Shown here: positions 42,701 to 51,572 of the stretch, in pieces
Layout: each line of letters opens with the position of its first letter
Numbering within the stretch: the first letter of the stretch is position 1
DNA from: Candidatus Eiseniibacteriota bacterium
Lineage (GTDB): Bacteria > Eisenbacteria > RBG-16-71-46 > JAFGJU01
Assembly (NCBI GenBank): GCA_020349905.1
Contig: CP070702.1
Span: 1,628,006 to 1,692,005 of the forward strand
Length of the DNA stretch: 64,000 nt
Direction of reading: 5' to 3'
The notes under the pieces: generated by a model
Seen by the model: the letters and a program-made list of their open reading frames with translations, nothing else
The model's database searches: none
What the model was told of the DNA's origin: nothing
Made by a program: the position numbers and the translations under genes

Positions 42701-43982
42701 TGTCCACAGTGGGGTCTATTTCCGCTGCTGCACGGGCCTGCGCGGTGATCTCGTTCTTGACCAGGTCGGCCCCGATAAAGTCCCCCGTGAGGTAGCGCCC
42801 GGAGCCCGTGGTGCAGGCCCCGCGGATGTCCACCATGTGTCCCACCTTGTCCCCAACGAGCCTGAGGCCTTTGCGGACGGCCTCGATGGGACGGGAGGCC
42901 GTCATGAGATAGCACTTGGCAAGGACCCTCTTGTCGGTGTCCATGACCACGACGTTAGTGCTTATCGAGCCCACGTCCACGCCGAGGTAGGCAGGTATCT
43001 TTCCGTCGGCGCCGGGCCTTGACTCTCCGTCCTTTCCGAACGGGAGCGTCCTGCCACCCACGGCCGTGGAGAGCGTCTCCAGGAACTTCTCCTCCCTCGC
43101 TGCGGATTGGCGCGCCAGAAACTCCTCCATCTTGCCCAGTCCAGGAAACACGGTTCTGACGTTCTGCTCCAGGGCGTCATAAACGGCTCCCACTGCGCCC
43201 ATCGATGCGAAGTGTTCCGGAATCACTAGGCTCCCTTCCTCCAGCTCAAGCACCTGCGTGAAGGCGCGGATCATCCCGGCGTTTGCAGCCACCCCGCCCT
43301 GGAAGGAAATGGGTTCGATGAACTTCCTCGCCGCGCCCACAGTGCTCTTGAAATTCCTGGCCATGGCCAGGCAGAGGCCAGCCACTATGTCCTTCGGAGG
43401 CGTGCCTTTCTGCTGAAGATGTATCATGTCGCTCTTTGCGAACACGCTGCATCTGCCCGCTATTCGAGGTGGATTCTTCGATTCGAGGGCGAGCCGGCTG
43501 AATTCCTCGATGGAGAGGTCGAGCCTGTGCGCCTGCTGATCCAGGAACGAACCCGTGCCCGCCGCGCAGATGGTGTTCATCGCGAAGTCAACCATCTCGG
43601 TCTTCCCGGTCTGCGGGTGCTCCCTGAGGAAGACGAGCTTCGAGTCCGCGCCACCTATCTCGATGATTGTTCGGACTTCCGGGTGCAGCTGTGCAATCGC
43701 CGCCACCTGCGCCACCACCTCGTTCACGTAGTGACCGTCCAGCAGGTCGGAGAGAAACTTGCCCCCGGTTCCCGTCACGGCCACAAGTTCCACGTCGGAG
43801 GGCGAATATTTCTCAAACAGCTCAACGAGGGCGTCGCGCGTTGTTGCAACAGGATGACCCTTGTGCCTGATGTAGCGGTCCTCGACGATCTCCTTGTCCG
43901 GCCTGACCACCGCGATGTTCACGCTTACTGAGCCGGTGTCCAGACCCAGGCAGATCTTGTCGGTTTCAGTCTTTCTGCCCAT
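39741..43982 (-). CDS. Fused activase protein: two HgdC-like ATPase domains, DUF2229 and COG3581-like modules
   Basis: The protein has 1413 residues. Residues about 8-300 and 325-600 are two ASKHA ATPase domains, each with the cluster-binding Cys motifs ('CAAGTGSFL' and 'GRC-S/T-VF'). 'CTDCANRCEINCV' (about 625) adds a Cys-rich segment. Residues about 690-1010 are DUF2229/COG3580-like ('GMPRSLIFHDLYPLWKAFFSELG'). Residues about 1015-1400 are COG3581-like ('CFPCIVTTGDM', 'GGPCRFGQYNALQRIVL', 'MPFTCMPGTISHAIM'). Such fusions are known in anaerobes and are thought to reduce a partner Fe-S enzyme with ATP. No HgdA/B-type dehydratase is next to it, so its target is unknown. A consensus promoter lies at 44206-44234 (minus), leaving a leader of about 215 bases. 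AAGGAGG lies 14 bases before the ATG, longer than ideal. Confidence 0.92.
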   Translation of the reverse strand: MGRKTETDKICLGLDTGSVSVNIAVVRPDKEIVEDRYIRHKGHPVATTRDALVELFEKYSPSDVELVAVTGTGGKFLSDLLDGHYVNEVVAQVAAIAQLHPEVRTIIEIGGADSKLVFLREHPQTGKTEMVDFAMNTICAAGTGSFLDQQAHRLDLSIEEFSRLALESKNPPRIAGRCSVFAKSDMIHLQQKGTPPKDIVAGLCLAMARNFKSTVGAARKFIEPISFQGGVAANAGMIRAFTQVLELEEGSLVIPEHFASMGAVGAVYDALEQNVRTVFPGLGKMEEFLARQSAAREEKFLETLSTAVGGRTLPFGKDGESRPGADGKIPAYLGVDVGSISTNVVVMDTDKRVLAKCYLMTASRPIEAVRKGLRLVGDKVGHMVDIRGACTTGSGRYLTGDFIGADLVKNEITAQARAAAEIDPTVDTIFEIGGQDSKYISLENGTIADFEMNKVCAAGTGSFLEEQAERLGINIVKEFSEMALGAGSPVSLGDRCTVFMETELVRHQQDGSGRDSLVAGLSYSIVHNYLNRVVAGKKVGDRIFFQGGVAANKGVVAAFEKVTGKPITVPEHHEVTGAIGCAILAMENDDGDGSRFKGFDLSDRSYEVSSFECTDCANRCEINCVQVEGEKPLYYGSRCEKYDVERKASKGDHLPDLFQEREKFLLETYKEPDALPKDAPKVGMPRSLIFHDLYPLWKAFFSELGCRVILSATTTKSAIHRGCEGSVVETCFPMKVALGHVMSLVESKVDYIFLPSVINLPSPDDKFTDSFVCPYVQSFSYTVRSAIDLPPDDFRLLTPHVWLAMGPENLADAMADVGRRIGASTKQVKKAVHTAWRAYERFQESCRERGREVLSSLKDDERAIVIVSRSYNGCDPGANLEIPRKLRGMGVLPIPMDFLPLDSVSISDQWSNMYWRYGQKILSAAELIGNDPRLTAVYITNFGCGPDSFLLRFFSERMGDKPFLQIEVDEHSADAGMITRCEAFLDSMEGADDRRTARPWGYKALSISTGSKRVVLVPRMADHAFGLAAAFEASGMPAEVLPEPDEETLYWGRKYTTGKECFPCIVTTGDMVKTVMKPDFDRNGFAFFMGGSGGPCRFGQYNALQRIVLDGLGYEDVPIFAPNQAASFYDDLGLVGKRFLELGWLGIVSIDVLYKWLLETRPYAKDKQQVEEVYWRQVHEVCDVIRKNGNRAELKKAIERSRQAFEKIDVDRSNRRPIIGLVGEIYVRSNDFSNNDLVRQIEELGGEVWMAPIYEWFLYRNVRRQMRSALKQDYRLMARNFIKDFFMRRDEHSLSHPFDGLISNVKEPSSKEVLAMAAPYVHQSFEGEAVLTVGKAIDFLGKGLSGVVSAMPFTCMPGTISHAIMKLVQKNEGGFPFLNMVYDGTEQSNTVTRLQAFMHQAREYSKRNQSSPH

Positions 43983-44205
43983 AGTCTGCGTGGAATCCTC
44001 CTTCTCCGTCTGCTGTCCGCCCTCGAACCAGAATACGCCAGGCGGCAGGGCGTGCCTGAGAATCGTGGAATCACCTCACTCGATCCAGGATTCTCGTGCT
44101 GAACAGGGATGGGATTGGACCCTGGGTGGCTCTGGCGTCAAAACAGACCCGCACCCAAGGAGGCAAGCATTGGCCCCAGGTGCCGCGGACAGGACTTGAA
44201 CGGGG

Positions 44206-44234
44206 ATTCTACCAACGGAATCCGTCCGTGTCAA
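44206..44234 (-). promoter_or_regulatory. Promoter of the activase operon
   Basis: On the minus strand: perfect TTGACA (44234-44229), 17-base spacer, TAGAAT (44211-44206). Transcription starts near 44199. Confidence 0.88.
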
Positions 44235-44283
44235 CGGTATTTGATCCCACTTCGCTGTGCCAACGCGGCCGTGTAACGGAGTG

Positions 44284-44387
44284 GTGCCGAAGTGAAAATG
44301 ACAGGTTGATGCCCGAGCGATAACGCCAGGGTATCGTGCGAAAGGGAAAATATCAGATCAACACCCAAGCGGCAGCGTCGGGGCATG
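44284..44387. repeat. Degenerate 52-bp direct repeat
   Basis: 44284-44335 and 44336-44387 align end to end with about two thirds identity. Shared blocks are GTGC, GAAAAT, CAG, CCC, AGCG, CG and GGG in register. Most differences are transitions. Confidence 0.45.
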
Positions 44388-44473
44388 AAAAGAGAAGGAG
44401 TATATCGGCCCCGGATGCTGCTCGGCGAACACGACAACTCAGGACTCACCTCTGGCGCGTGAATTCTTTTTTG

Positions 44474-44502
44474 TTGACCCTCTCATGCGGCTGTTCTAAT
44501 CT
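44474..44502 (+). promoter_or_regulatory. Promoter of the FG-GAP-like gene
   Basis: TTGACC (44474-44479), 17-base spacer, TAATCT (44497-44502), about 105 bases before the ATG at 44606. Confidence 0.7.
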
Positions 44503-44605
44503 GAGCCAAGAGATTGCGGATGAACACCATCTGCGGTTCTCCTCTGCAGGAGGCGCTGCTGACGTAAGACAGAAAGTCGAAGGCCCTTGTGACTTGGGGG
44601 GTCAG

Positions 44606-45415
44606 ATGAGAACGGATTTCTCTCTCAGGCTTGCCTTTTTCGCCCTTCTCTGCGCCCTGTTTCTGACAGGCGTCGCGACCTTCCTCGTGCCCGCGCCGGC
44701 GGAGGGCGCCCCCGGGTACTTACGTGCAGCCTCGAGCCCCGAGGCGTTTGCGGCATCGTTCAGAGCAATGACGGCGTTCCAGGCGGACTCCGTCCCGCGA
44801 GATTACATTGCGTTCGGAGACTTGAGGGGCTACATGCACGTTCTCAGAAAGAAGGGGGACGGCTTCACGAGCGCCTGGAGCACGTTCTACCTCGGCTCTC
44901 CTGTCAAGGAGATAGTCGCGGAGGACATCGACGGAAACGGTGTGCTAAACCTCGTCGTGATAACGTCGGCGGGCAGGATGTTCATCTTCAACGCCGAGAC
45001 TCGTCAGCTTCTGTGGGAGAATACGAAGAACGATTTCGAGAGCGTCAGCGGGATTGCGATTGACCAGTTGGACAGCGACCGGGCCCAGGAGCTGGTCCTT
45101 TGCGCCGATTCCAGGCTCCTAATACTGGACGGAGAAAAGCTCCTCAGGGAATACCAGAGCGCCGACCAGTTCAAAGCCGACTACCTGGTTATCGGCGACG
45201 TAGATGACGATGACGAGAAGGAGATAGTGCTGGATTCGGGGTTCGTGGTGAATGCCACGACTCTCAGCATTGAATGGCAGACCGACTTCTTCGGAACCCG
45301 ACTTACCCTGCGCGATATCGACAGCGACGGCGTGGAGGAGCTCATCTGCGAGTCGTCGGGGGGTGCACTGAGGGTGTACGACCTTGATATCAGGCAGGAG
45401 AAGACAGTCTACTGA
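44606..45415 (+). CDS. Secreted FG-GAP/VCBS-like beta-propeller protein
   Basis: The protein has 269 residues. ATG 44606 gives a signal peptide (about 1-34, ending EGA-APG); the frame is open upstream but lies before the promoter's likely start. Four acidic calcium-loop-like repeats are spaced by about 45 residues: 'EDIDGNGVLNLVV', 'DQLDSDRAQELVL', 'GDVDDDDEKEIVL' and 'RDIDSDGVEELIC'. Each is followed by a strand and 'LxIxD/W' text, the plan of FG-GAP or VCBS propeller blades. Only about four to five blades are present, fewer than the seven of integrin propellers, so it may be partial or form dimers. No sorting domain at the end. Function unknown. Confidence 0.8.
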   Translation: MRTDFSLRLAFFALLCALFLTGVATFLVPAPAEGAPGYLRAASSPEAFAASFRAMTAFQADSVPRDYIAFGDLRGYMHVLRKKGDGFTSAWSTFYLGSPVKEIVAEDIDGNGVLNLVVITSAGRMFIFNAETRQLLWENTKNDFESVSGIAIDQLDSDRAQELVLCADSRLLILDGEKLLREYQSADQFKADYLVIGDVDDDDEKEIVLDSGFVVNATTLSIEWQTDFFGTRLTLRDIDSDGVEELICESSGGALRVYDLDIRQEKTVY

Positions 45416-45531
45416 GAAATCAGATCCGCCGGCTGCGCCGGTTTGACCCCGGCTCTCGGCAGTTCGCGGTCGCCAGGAAGCGCGTACTTTGCCCGCCACT
45501 GTCCGGCCAGGGCAGAGAAAGGAGGCCTGAG

Positions 45532-46476
45532 ATGTCCTTTGAGGAAACAACCAGCCCGGAGTCTGCTCTCGTGGTTCTAACTGCGGGAGGGTTTCTCAAG
45601 AGAGTGGGCCTTGAGGAATTCGAGGCCCAGAAGAGAGGAGGGAAGGGTGTAGTCGGCGGGAAGCCCGGCGAAGAGGACGCGATAAGCTGTATCACGCCCG
45701 CTGCCTCCGGTGACAGAGTCCTGTTCTTCACGAACCTCGGCATGTGCCATTCCCTGGACGTGGAAGAGGTCCCCGCGATGCGCCGTTACGCAAGGGGCAG
45801 AAAGGTGGCCAGCTTCCTGAAGCTCGCACAGGGCGAAGAAGTCGCCTTCATGCTTGCGCACGGAGGTCCGTTTGAACAGCAGCCCCTCGTGGTCGTATCC
45901 AAGAAGGGAATCATCAAGAGAACGCCGCTGTCCAGCTTCAAGAAGCCCAGGGCGGGCGGCACCCTGGCTATGTCCCTGTCGGAAGGGGACAACGTGTGCG
46001 GGGCGTACGTATCCACGGGAGCCCAGGAGACGCTGATATTCACTGCGGCCGGGAAGGTGGTTCGTTTCGACGAGGGCAGCGTGAGAGTGATGGGCAAAGC
46101 CGCACAGGGAGTGCGCGGAGTCCGGCTTTCCGGGAGCGACGTCACCGTGGGAGTCTGCCCCGCCTCAGAAGGACTCAATGTTCTGACAGTGAGCGAGAAG
46201 GGCTTCGGCAAGCTGACCCCACAAACGGAGTTTCGAAAGACCGCCCGGGGAGCGGGAGGAGTGACGGGTGCGAAACTGAACGAAAAGACAGGAATGCTGG
46301 CGTTCGCCGGCACGCTGCGCGCGGCAGAGGTTCTGCTGTGCAGTGCTAACGGGAAGTTCATCAGGTTCCACAGCTCTGACGTGCGGGAAACAGGCAGGAC
46401 CGCGGTCGGCGTGCGGTTGATGCGCCTCGAAGAGGACGACAGGGTCGCCTTCGGCGTTGTGGTGCCCGCCCGCTGA
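45532..46476 (+). CDS. Stand-alone DNA gyrase A C-terminal domain protein
   Basis: The protein has 314 residues made only of the six-bladed GyrA/ParC C-terminal beta-pinwheel. 'QKRGGKG' at residues 33-39 matches the GyrA-box (QRRGGKG) that lets gyrase wrap DNA. Blade repeats are visible as 'LFFTNLGMCHSLDVEEVP', 'VVVSKKGIIKRTPLSSF', 'LIFTAAGKVVRFDEGSVR', 'LTVSEKGFGKLTPQTEF' and 'LLCSANGKFIRFHSSDVR'. The breakage-reunion domain with the active-site Tyr is absent, and nothing upstream encodes it. A strong AAGGAGG precedes the ATG, so this is an independent gene and not a broken gyrA. Stand-alone versions are rare; in Borrelia a separately made GyrA C-terminal domain acts as a DNA-binding, nucleoid-type protein. 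Inference: a DNA-wrapping architectural protein. Confidence 0.9.
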   Translation: MSFEETTSPESALVVLTAGGFLKRVGLEEFEAQKRGGKGVVGGKPGEEDAISCITPAASGDRVLFFTNLGMCHSLDVEEVPAMRRYARGRKVASFLKLAQGEEVAFMLAHGGPFEQQPLVVVSKKGIIKRTPLSSFKKPRAGGTLAMSLSEGDNVCGAYVSTGAQETLIFTAAGKVVRFDEGSVRVMGKAAQGVRGVRLSGSDVTVGVCPASEGLNVLTVSEKGFGKLTPQTEFRKTARGAGGVTGAKLNEKTGMLAFAGTLRAAEVLLCSANGKFIRFHSSDVRETGRTAVGVRLMRLEEDDRVAFGVVVPAR

Positions 46477-46550
46477 GCGACAGGCACATCAGCGCTCGCT
46501 CCCCCTGGGTCGCAGAGTTTCGGGGAGCCGGTCGAGTGAGTCGAAGTGAT

Positions 46551-46572
46551 GAGGCGGATCAGGTGCCGCCTC
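46551..46572 (+). promoter_or_regulatory. Hairpin in the leader of the DHS-like gene
   Basis: GAGGCGG (46551-46557) pairs perfectly with CCGCCTC (46566-46572) around an 8-base loop. AAGGAGG follows at 46574-46580, a ribosome-site-like sequence that is too far (about 19 bases) from the ATG at 46600. The nearer site is AAAGGGAG. Confidence 0.4.
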
Positions 46573-46599
46573 GAAGGAGGTCGATAAAGGGAGCCAGGC

Positions 46600-47625
46600 A
46601 TGGGACGTTTCCTAAAGAAACCCGTGAAACCGATCAGCATCGAGCCAGATGCAACTGTAGACGCATTCGTAAAGCAGCTCTCGGAGATTTCGTTTCAAGC
46701 AAGGAACCTGGGGACGGCGGTCAACATATGGGACCGCATGACACAAGACGACACCTTAATACTCTTCGGCCTTGCGGGAGCGATGGTGCCCGCCGGCCTG
46801 AGAGAGGTCGTCTCGTTTCTCGTGAGGAACAGGTTCATCGACTGCCTGGTTTCGACCGGCGCAAACCTCTTTCACGATTGTCACGAGACGCTCGGATACT
46901 CTCACTGGAGGGGAAGTCACATTGCGGACGATGCGACACTGAAAGAGGAGAGCATAGACAGGATCTACGACACTTATGCATCGGAAACCGAGTTCAGGCA
47001 CACCGACGAGTTCATCACACGCTTCGCCCGGGAGGTCCCTCAGGACGAACCCATCACCACCCGCGAGTTCCTTTATCTGCTGGGCAAGAAGCTGGCTGAA
47101 AGCACCGAGAACAATGGAATACTCTCTTGCGCCTACAAGGCCGGTGTGCCCATCTACTGTCCCGCGATAGGGGATTCCGCCATAGGCATCGCGGTCGCAA
47201 TCGGCACCAGCCGAAAGGAGAACAGGGTCGTCTTCGACATAGTGGGTGACGTGCTTGAAACCGCGCGGCTGGCCGCCTCATCTCCCACCGGCGTTATCTA
47301 CGTCGGAGGGGGGACCCCGAAGAACTTTATCCAGCAATCGGAGGTTACGACGGCCATACTCGGCGACACTGACACGGGGCACAGATACGCCATCCAGATA
47401 ATCACCGACCCGCCCCACTGGGGAGGCCTGAGCGGCTGCACGTTCGAGGAGGCCCAGTCGTGGGGAAAGATCGCGATGGACGCGATGAAGGTCACGGTGT
47501 ATTCGGATGCAACTATCGCCCTCCCCCTGATAGTGACTGCTCTGGCCAGCAGGAGACGCGATAATCTGCAGAAGCGAAAGCTCCCTCGGTTTGAGATGGC
47601 CCGTTCGCTGAAGGTGAGTCTCTAG
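46600..47625 (+). CDS. Deoxyhypusine-synthase-like protein
   Basis: The protein has 341 residues, close to the family length. The NAD-binding and active-site landmarks of deoxyhypusine synthase are present: 'FGLAGAMVPAGLREVVSFLV', 'STGANLFHDCHETLG', 'VIYVGGGTPKNFIQQ', and 'EEAQSWGKIAMDA' with the catalytic Lys K290 that carries the aminobutyl group. Bacteria lack the eIF5A substrate, so bacterial members must transfer the butylamine moiety to a small amine or act on agmatine-type substrates. The next gene, an agmatinase-family enzyme 25 bases on, points to polyamine synthesis. Exact reaction unknown. A leader hairpin lies just upstream. Confidence 0.92.
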   Translation: MGRFLKKPVKPISIEPDATVDAFVKQLSEISFQARNLGTAVNIWDRMTQDDTLILFGLAGAMVPAGLREVVSFLVRNRFIDCLVSTGANLFHDCHETLGYSHWRGSHIADDATLKEESIDRIYDTYASETEFRHTDEFITRFAREVPQDEPITTREFLYLLGKKLAESTENNGILSCAYKAGVPIYCPAIGDSAIGIAVAIGTSRKENRVVFDIVGDVLETARLAASSPTGVIYVGGGTPKNFIQQSEVTTAILGDTDTGHRYAIQIITDPPHWGGLSGCTFEEAQSWGKIAMDAMKVTVYSDATIALPLIVTALASRRRDNLQKRKLPRFEMARSLKVSL

Positions 47626-47650
47626 CTCCGCGGCGAGGAACACTGTCCCG

Positions 47651-48532
47651 ATGAGCACTACTGCCGGAGAACCGGATTTCATACCTTTCAATTTCGGCGC
47701 TCTGGAGGAGAGTTACTCTTCTCTGGAAAATGCGCGCGTCGTCATTCTGCCCGTTCCCTACGATGGCACGGCCTCCTATCTGTCAGGCAGCAGGGACGGC
47801 CCGCACGCCATCATATCCGCTTCGAGAAACATGGAGCTGTTCGACGACGACCTGGGTGTCGAACCCTTCTCCGTGGGCATTCACACTCTCCCTTTCCTGG
47901 ACCCAGTGACGTCGAGCCCCGACGAGATGGTTCAGACAGTCTCGGGTGTCGTGAGCGCTTACCTTCGCGGGGGAAAGTTCGTCGTTCTGCTCGGCGGCGA
48001 CCACATACTTTCTGTCGGGCCGGTGGCGGCGGCGAAGCTCGAGTACGATTCGTTGGGAGTCATTCAGTTCGATGCCCACGCGGATCTGCGAGAATCCTAC
48101 CAGGGAAGCAGGATGAGTCACGCTTGCACGGGAAGGCGATTGGCGGAGATGTGTCCTCTGCTCCAGCTCGGCACGAGGTCGATGTCCCGTGCAGAGCAGG
48201 AGTTCAGGTCGTCCGCCGGCATTCCCTTTCTGCCGCCCCAGCGCACACGGGAGCTCTCGGCGCACCTCGGGAACCTGCCGGAAAAGGTCTACGTTACGGT
48301 CGACGTGGACGTGTTCGACCCGAGCATAATGCCTTCGGTGGGGACCCCCGAGCCCGGCGGGCTTTCATGGGCAGAGGTCACGGGTCTTGTGGAAGAAATC
48401 GCCGCACGGAAGGAAGTGGTCGGTTTTGACGTCACCGAACTGCGACCGATACCGGGCCTCGTTGCTCCCGACTTCCTTGCTGCTAAGCTCATCTACCGGC
48501 TCATAGGGCGTTTCGTGAACCCGTCGCGCTAA
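47651..48532 (+). CDS. speB: Agmatinase/ureohydrolase family protein
   Basis: The protein has 293 residues. The binuclear Mn ligands are all visible: 'LGGDHILS' (His), 'FDAHADLRESY' (Asp-x-His-x-Asp), 'VDVDVFDPSIMP' (Asp-x-Asp), with 'MSHACTGRRL' and a late Glu in 'DVTELRPIPG'. The N-terminal 'LPVPYDGTASYLSGSRDGPHAI' is typical of bacterial SpeB. It splits urea from agmatine to give putrescine, or from a related guanidino polyamine. Next to a deoxyhypusine-synthase-like gene it may hydrolyse an aminobutyl or aminopropyl agmatine instead. No arginine decarboxylase is in the window. The ribosome site is weak. Confidence 0.92.
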   Translation: MSTTAGEPDFIPFNFGALEESYSSLENARVVILPVPYDGTASYLSGSRDGPHAIISASRNMELFDDDLGVEPFSVGIHTLPFLDPVTSSPDEMVQTVSGVVSAYLRGGKFVVLLGGDHILSVGPVAAAKLEYDSLGVIQFDAHADLRESYQGSRMSHACTGRRLAEMCPLLQLGTRSMSRAEQEFRSSAGIPFLPPQRTRELSAHLGNLPEKVYVTVDVDVFDPSIMPSVGTPEPGGLSWAEVTGLVEEIAARKEVVGFDVTELRPIPGLVAPDFLAAKLIYRLIGRFVNPSR

Positions 48533-48626
48533 ACCGGACCCGACAGGGTCGAGCGTGTTTTCTCTCAGTCTGCCTCTGGCCGTCTGGACGGCGGGCCGAC
48601 CTGCCAGTCGAGAGGGAGTCTGCTGC

Positions 48627-49808
48627 GTGCCGAAGATACCCAGAATCTATCTAAAGAAGAACGAGGACAGAAGAGTCCGCGTGGGCCATCCCTGGGTCTT
48701 CAGCAACGAAATTGAGAAGTCCGAAGGCCCGATCGAGGACGGCAACCTGGTGGACGTCTACAGCCACGGCGGGAGCTTTCTGGGAAGGGGATACGTCAAC
48801 AGGAAGTCGCTGATATCCGTCAGGATACTCTCTCGCGAACCGGAAGAAATAGACGGAGCGTTCTTTTTGGAGCGCATGAGGAGCGCGCTCGAGTATCGGC
48901 TCCGTTTCGCCAGCGGCCGTGACGCTTCACGACTTGTCTTTGGCGAGGGGGACCTACTGCCCGGGTTGACCGTGGATCGCTACCTGGACAACGTCGTGAT
49001 ACAGGTGACCACGCTCGGCATGGAGCTTCGGCTCGGGCTGATTCTAGACGCTATCGAAGAGCTCCTCTCTCCCGCTGCCGTGATTCTGAGAAACGACGTC
49101 CCTGTGCGCCAACAGGAAGGGCTCCCCCTTGAGAAGAGTGTGGTGAGGGGAGTGTACGAGAGACCGGTCGTACTGAGAGACATGTCCCTGCTGGCGATAG
49201 CAGACCTGCTGGACGGGCAGAAGACTGGCCTCTACCTTGACCAGAGTGAGAATCGTGCCGTCCTGGAGAACGTGGTTCCCGGTACGAGAATACTCGACTG
49301 CTTCTGTTACTCGGGAGCGTGGGGAATCGACGCTGCCAGGCTGGGGATGGCCGAGGCCGTTCTTGTGGAAAGTTCCGCTCACGCTATTGAGAACGCCAGG
49401 CGGTGTGCACAGCTCAACCAGGTATTCGATAAATGTTCCTTCGTTCACGACGACTGTTTCGCGGTTCTGCCGGGGCTCCAGACGGCGGGTGAGAGGTTCG
49501 ACTTCGTGATAGTTGACCCGCCCGGCCTCGTAAGAAGCAGGGGCAAGATGAGGCCGGGCGTCGAGCTCTACGAGAAGGTCAATGCGGACGCCATGAAGCT
49601 GCTCCGGCCCGGAGGCGTCCTCGTCAGCTGTTCCTGCTCATACAACGTTGACAGGGAGACCTTCTTGAACCTTCTGGCAAGAGCCTCGAGGTCCGCGAGG
49701 AGGCAGGCGCAGATAGCGGAGGTCCGCTCGCAGGCCAGGGACCATCCCGTCCTGCTTCCCGGCCGTGTCACGGAGTATCTGAAGTGTGTCGTACTGAGGG
49801 TCTGGTGA
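48627..49808 (+). CDS. Class I SAM-dependent rRNA methyltransferase, RlmI-like
   Basis: The protein has 393 residues from GTG 48627, which has GAGAGGGAG 9 bases upstream and gives the standard start 'PRIYLKKNEDRRVRVGHPWVFSNEI' of a PUA domain (about 1-75). The Rossmann methyltransferase domain has 'DQSENR', 'ILDCFCYSGAWGIDAARLG' (SAM loop), 'FDFVIVDPPGLVRSRGK' and 'LVSCSCSYNVDRETF', matching RlmI, which methylates C5 of a cytosine in 23S rRNA. The length is near E. coli RlmI (396). A longer in-frame start at 48555 lacks a ribosome site. The exact rRNA position modified is not certain. Confidence 0.92.
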   Translation: MPKIPRIYLKKNEDRRVRVGHPWVFSNEIEKSEGPIEDGNLVDVYSHGGSFLGRGYVNRKSLISVRILSREPEEIDGAFFLERMRSALEYRLRFASGRDASRLVFGEGDLLPGLTVDRYLDNVVIQVTTLGMELRLGLILDAIEELLSPAAVILRNDVPVRQQEGLPLEKSVVRGVYERPVVLRDMSLLAIADLLDGQKTGLYLDQSENRAVLENVVPGTRILDCFCYSGAWGIDAARLGMAEAVLVESSAHAIENARRCAQLNQVFDKCSFVHDDCFAVLPGLQTAGERFDFVIVDPPGLVRSRGKMRPGVELYEKVNADAMKLLRPGGVLVSCSCSYNVDRETFLNLLARASRSARRQAQIAEVRSQARDHPVLLPGRVTEYLKCVVLRVW

Positions 49809-49881
49809 CGTTCGCCCGGAGCCCTGCACGACGGTCCGGAGAACGGAAGGCGACGGGCGATTGCGGGATTTCTCATTTCTG

Positions 49882-49910
49882 TTGACTTTTGGAGGGCAAG
49901 CCCATAGGTT
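49882..49910 (+). promoter_or_regulatory. Promoter of the TSP3-repeat gene
   Basis: TTGACT (49882-49887), 17-base spacer, TAGGTT (49905-49910). The -10 is weak; an alternative -10 (TAAGCT) starts at 49910. Confidence 0.55.
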
Positions 49911-49950
49911 AAGCTACGGTCATCCTAATGTGGCATGAAAGGAGTCAGCC

Positions 49951-51546
<1,596 letters not shown>

Positions 51547-51572
51547 GCCCTGCGCTCTCCAGGCCCGTAAAT

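Larger units (their letters stand above)
43983..44605. other. 620-base divergent region with promoters and a degenerate repeat
   Basis: From left to right it holds the activase leader on the minus strand, including TGGGTG and CACCCA arms about 23 bases apart. The minus promoter follows at 44206-44234, then the degenerate 52-base repeat at 44284-44387 and the plus promoter at 44474-44502. No credible coding frame or tRNA was found. Confidence 0.6.

Noticed and set aside
44170..44250. tRNA-like sequence on the minus strand (GTTCAAGTCC near an acceptor-like CGCGGCACC)
   Set aside because: The T-loop motif is present but its stem arms (CCCCG against CCTGT) do not pair, there is no matching acceptor or anticodon arm, and the stretch overlaps a perfect promoter.
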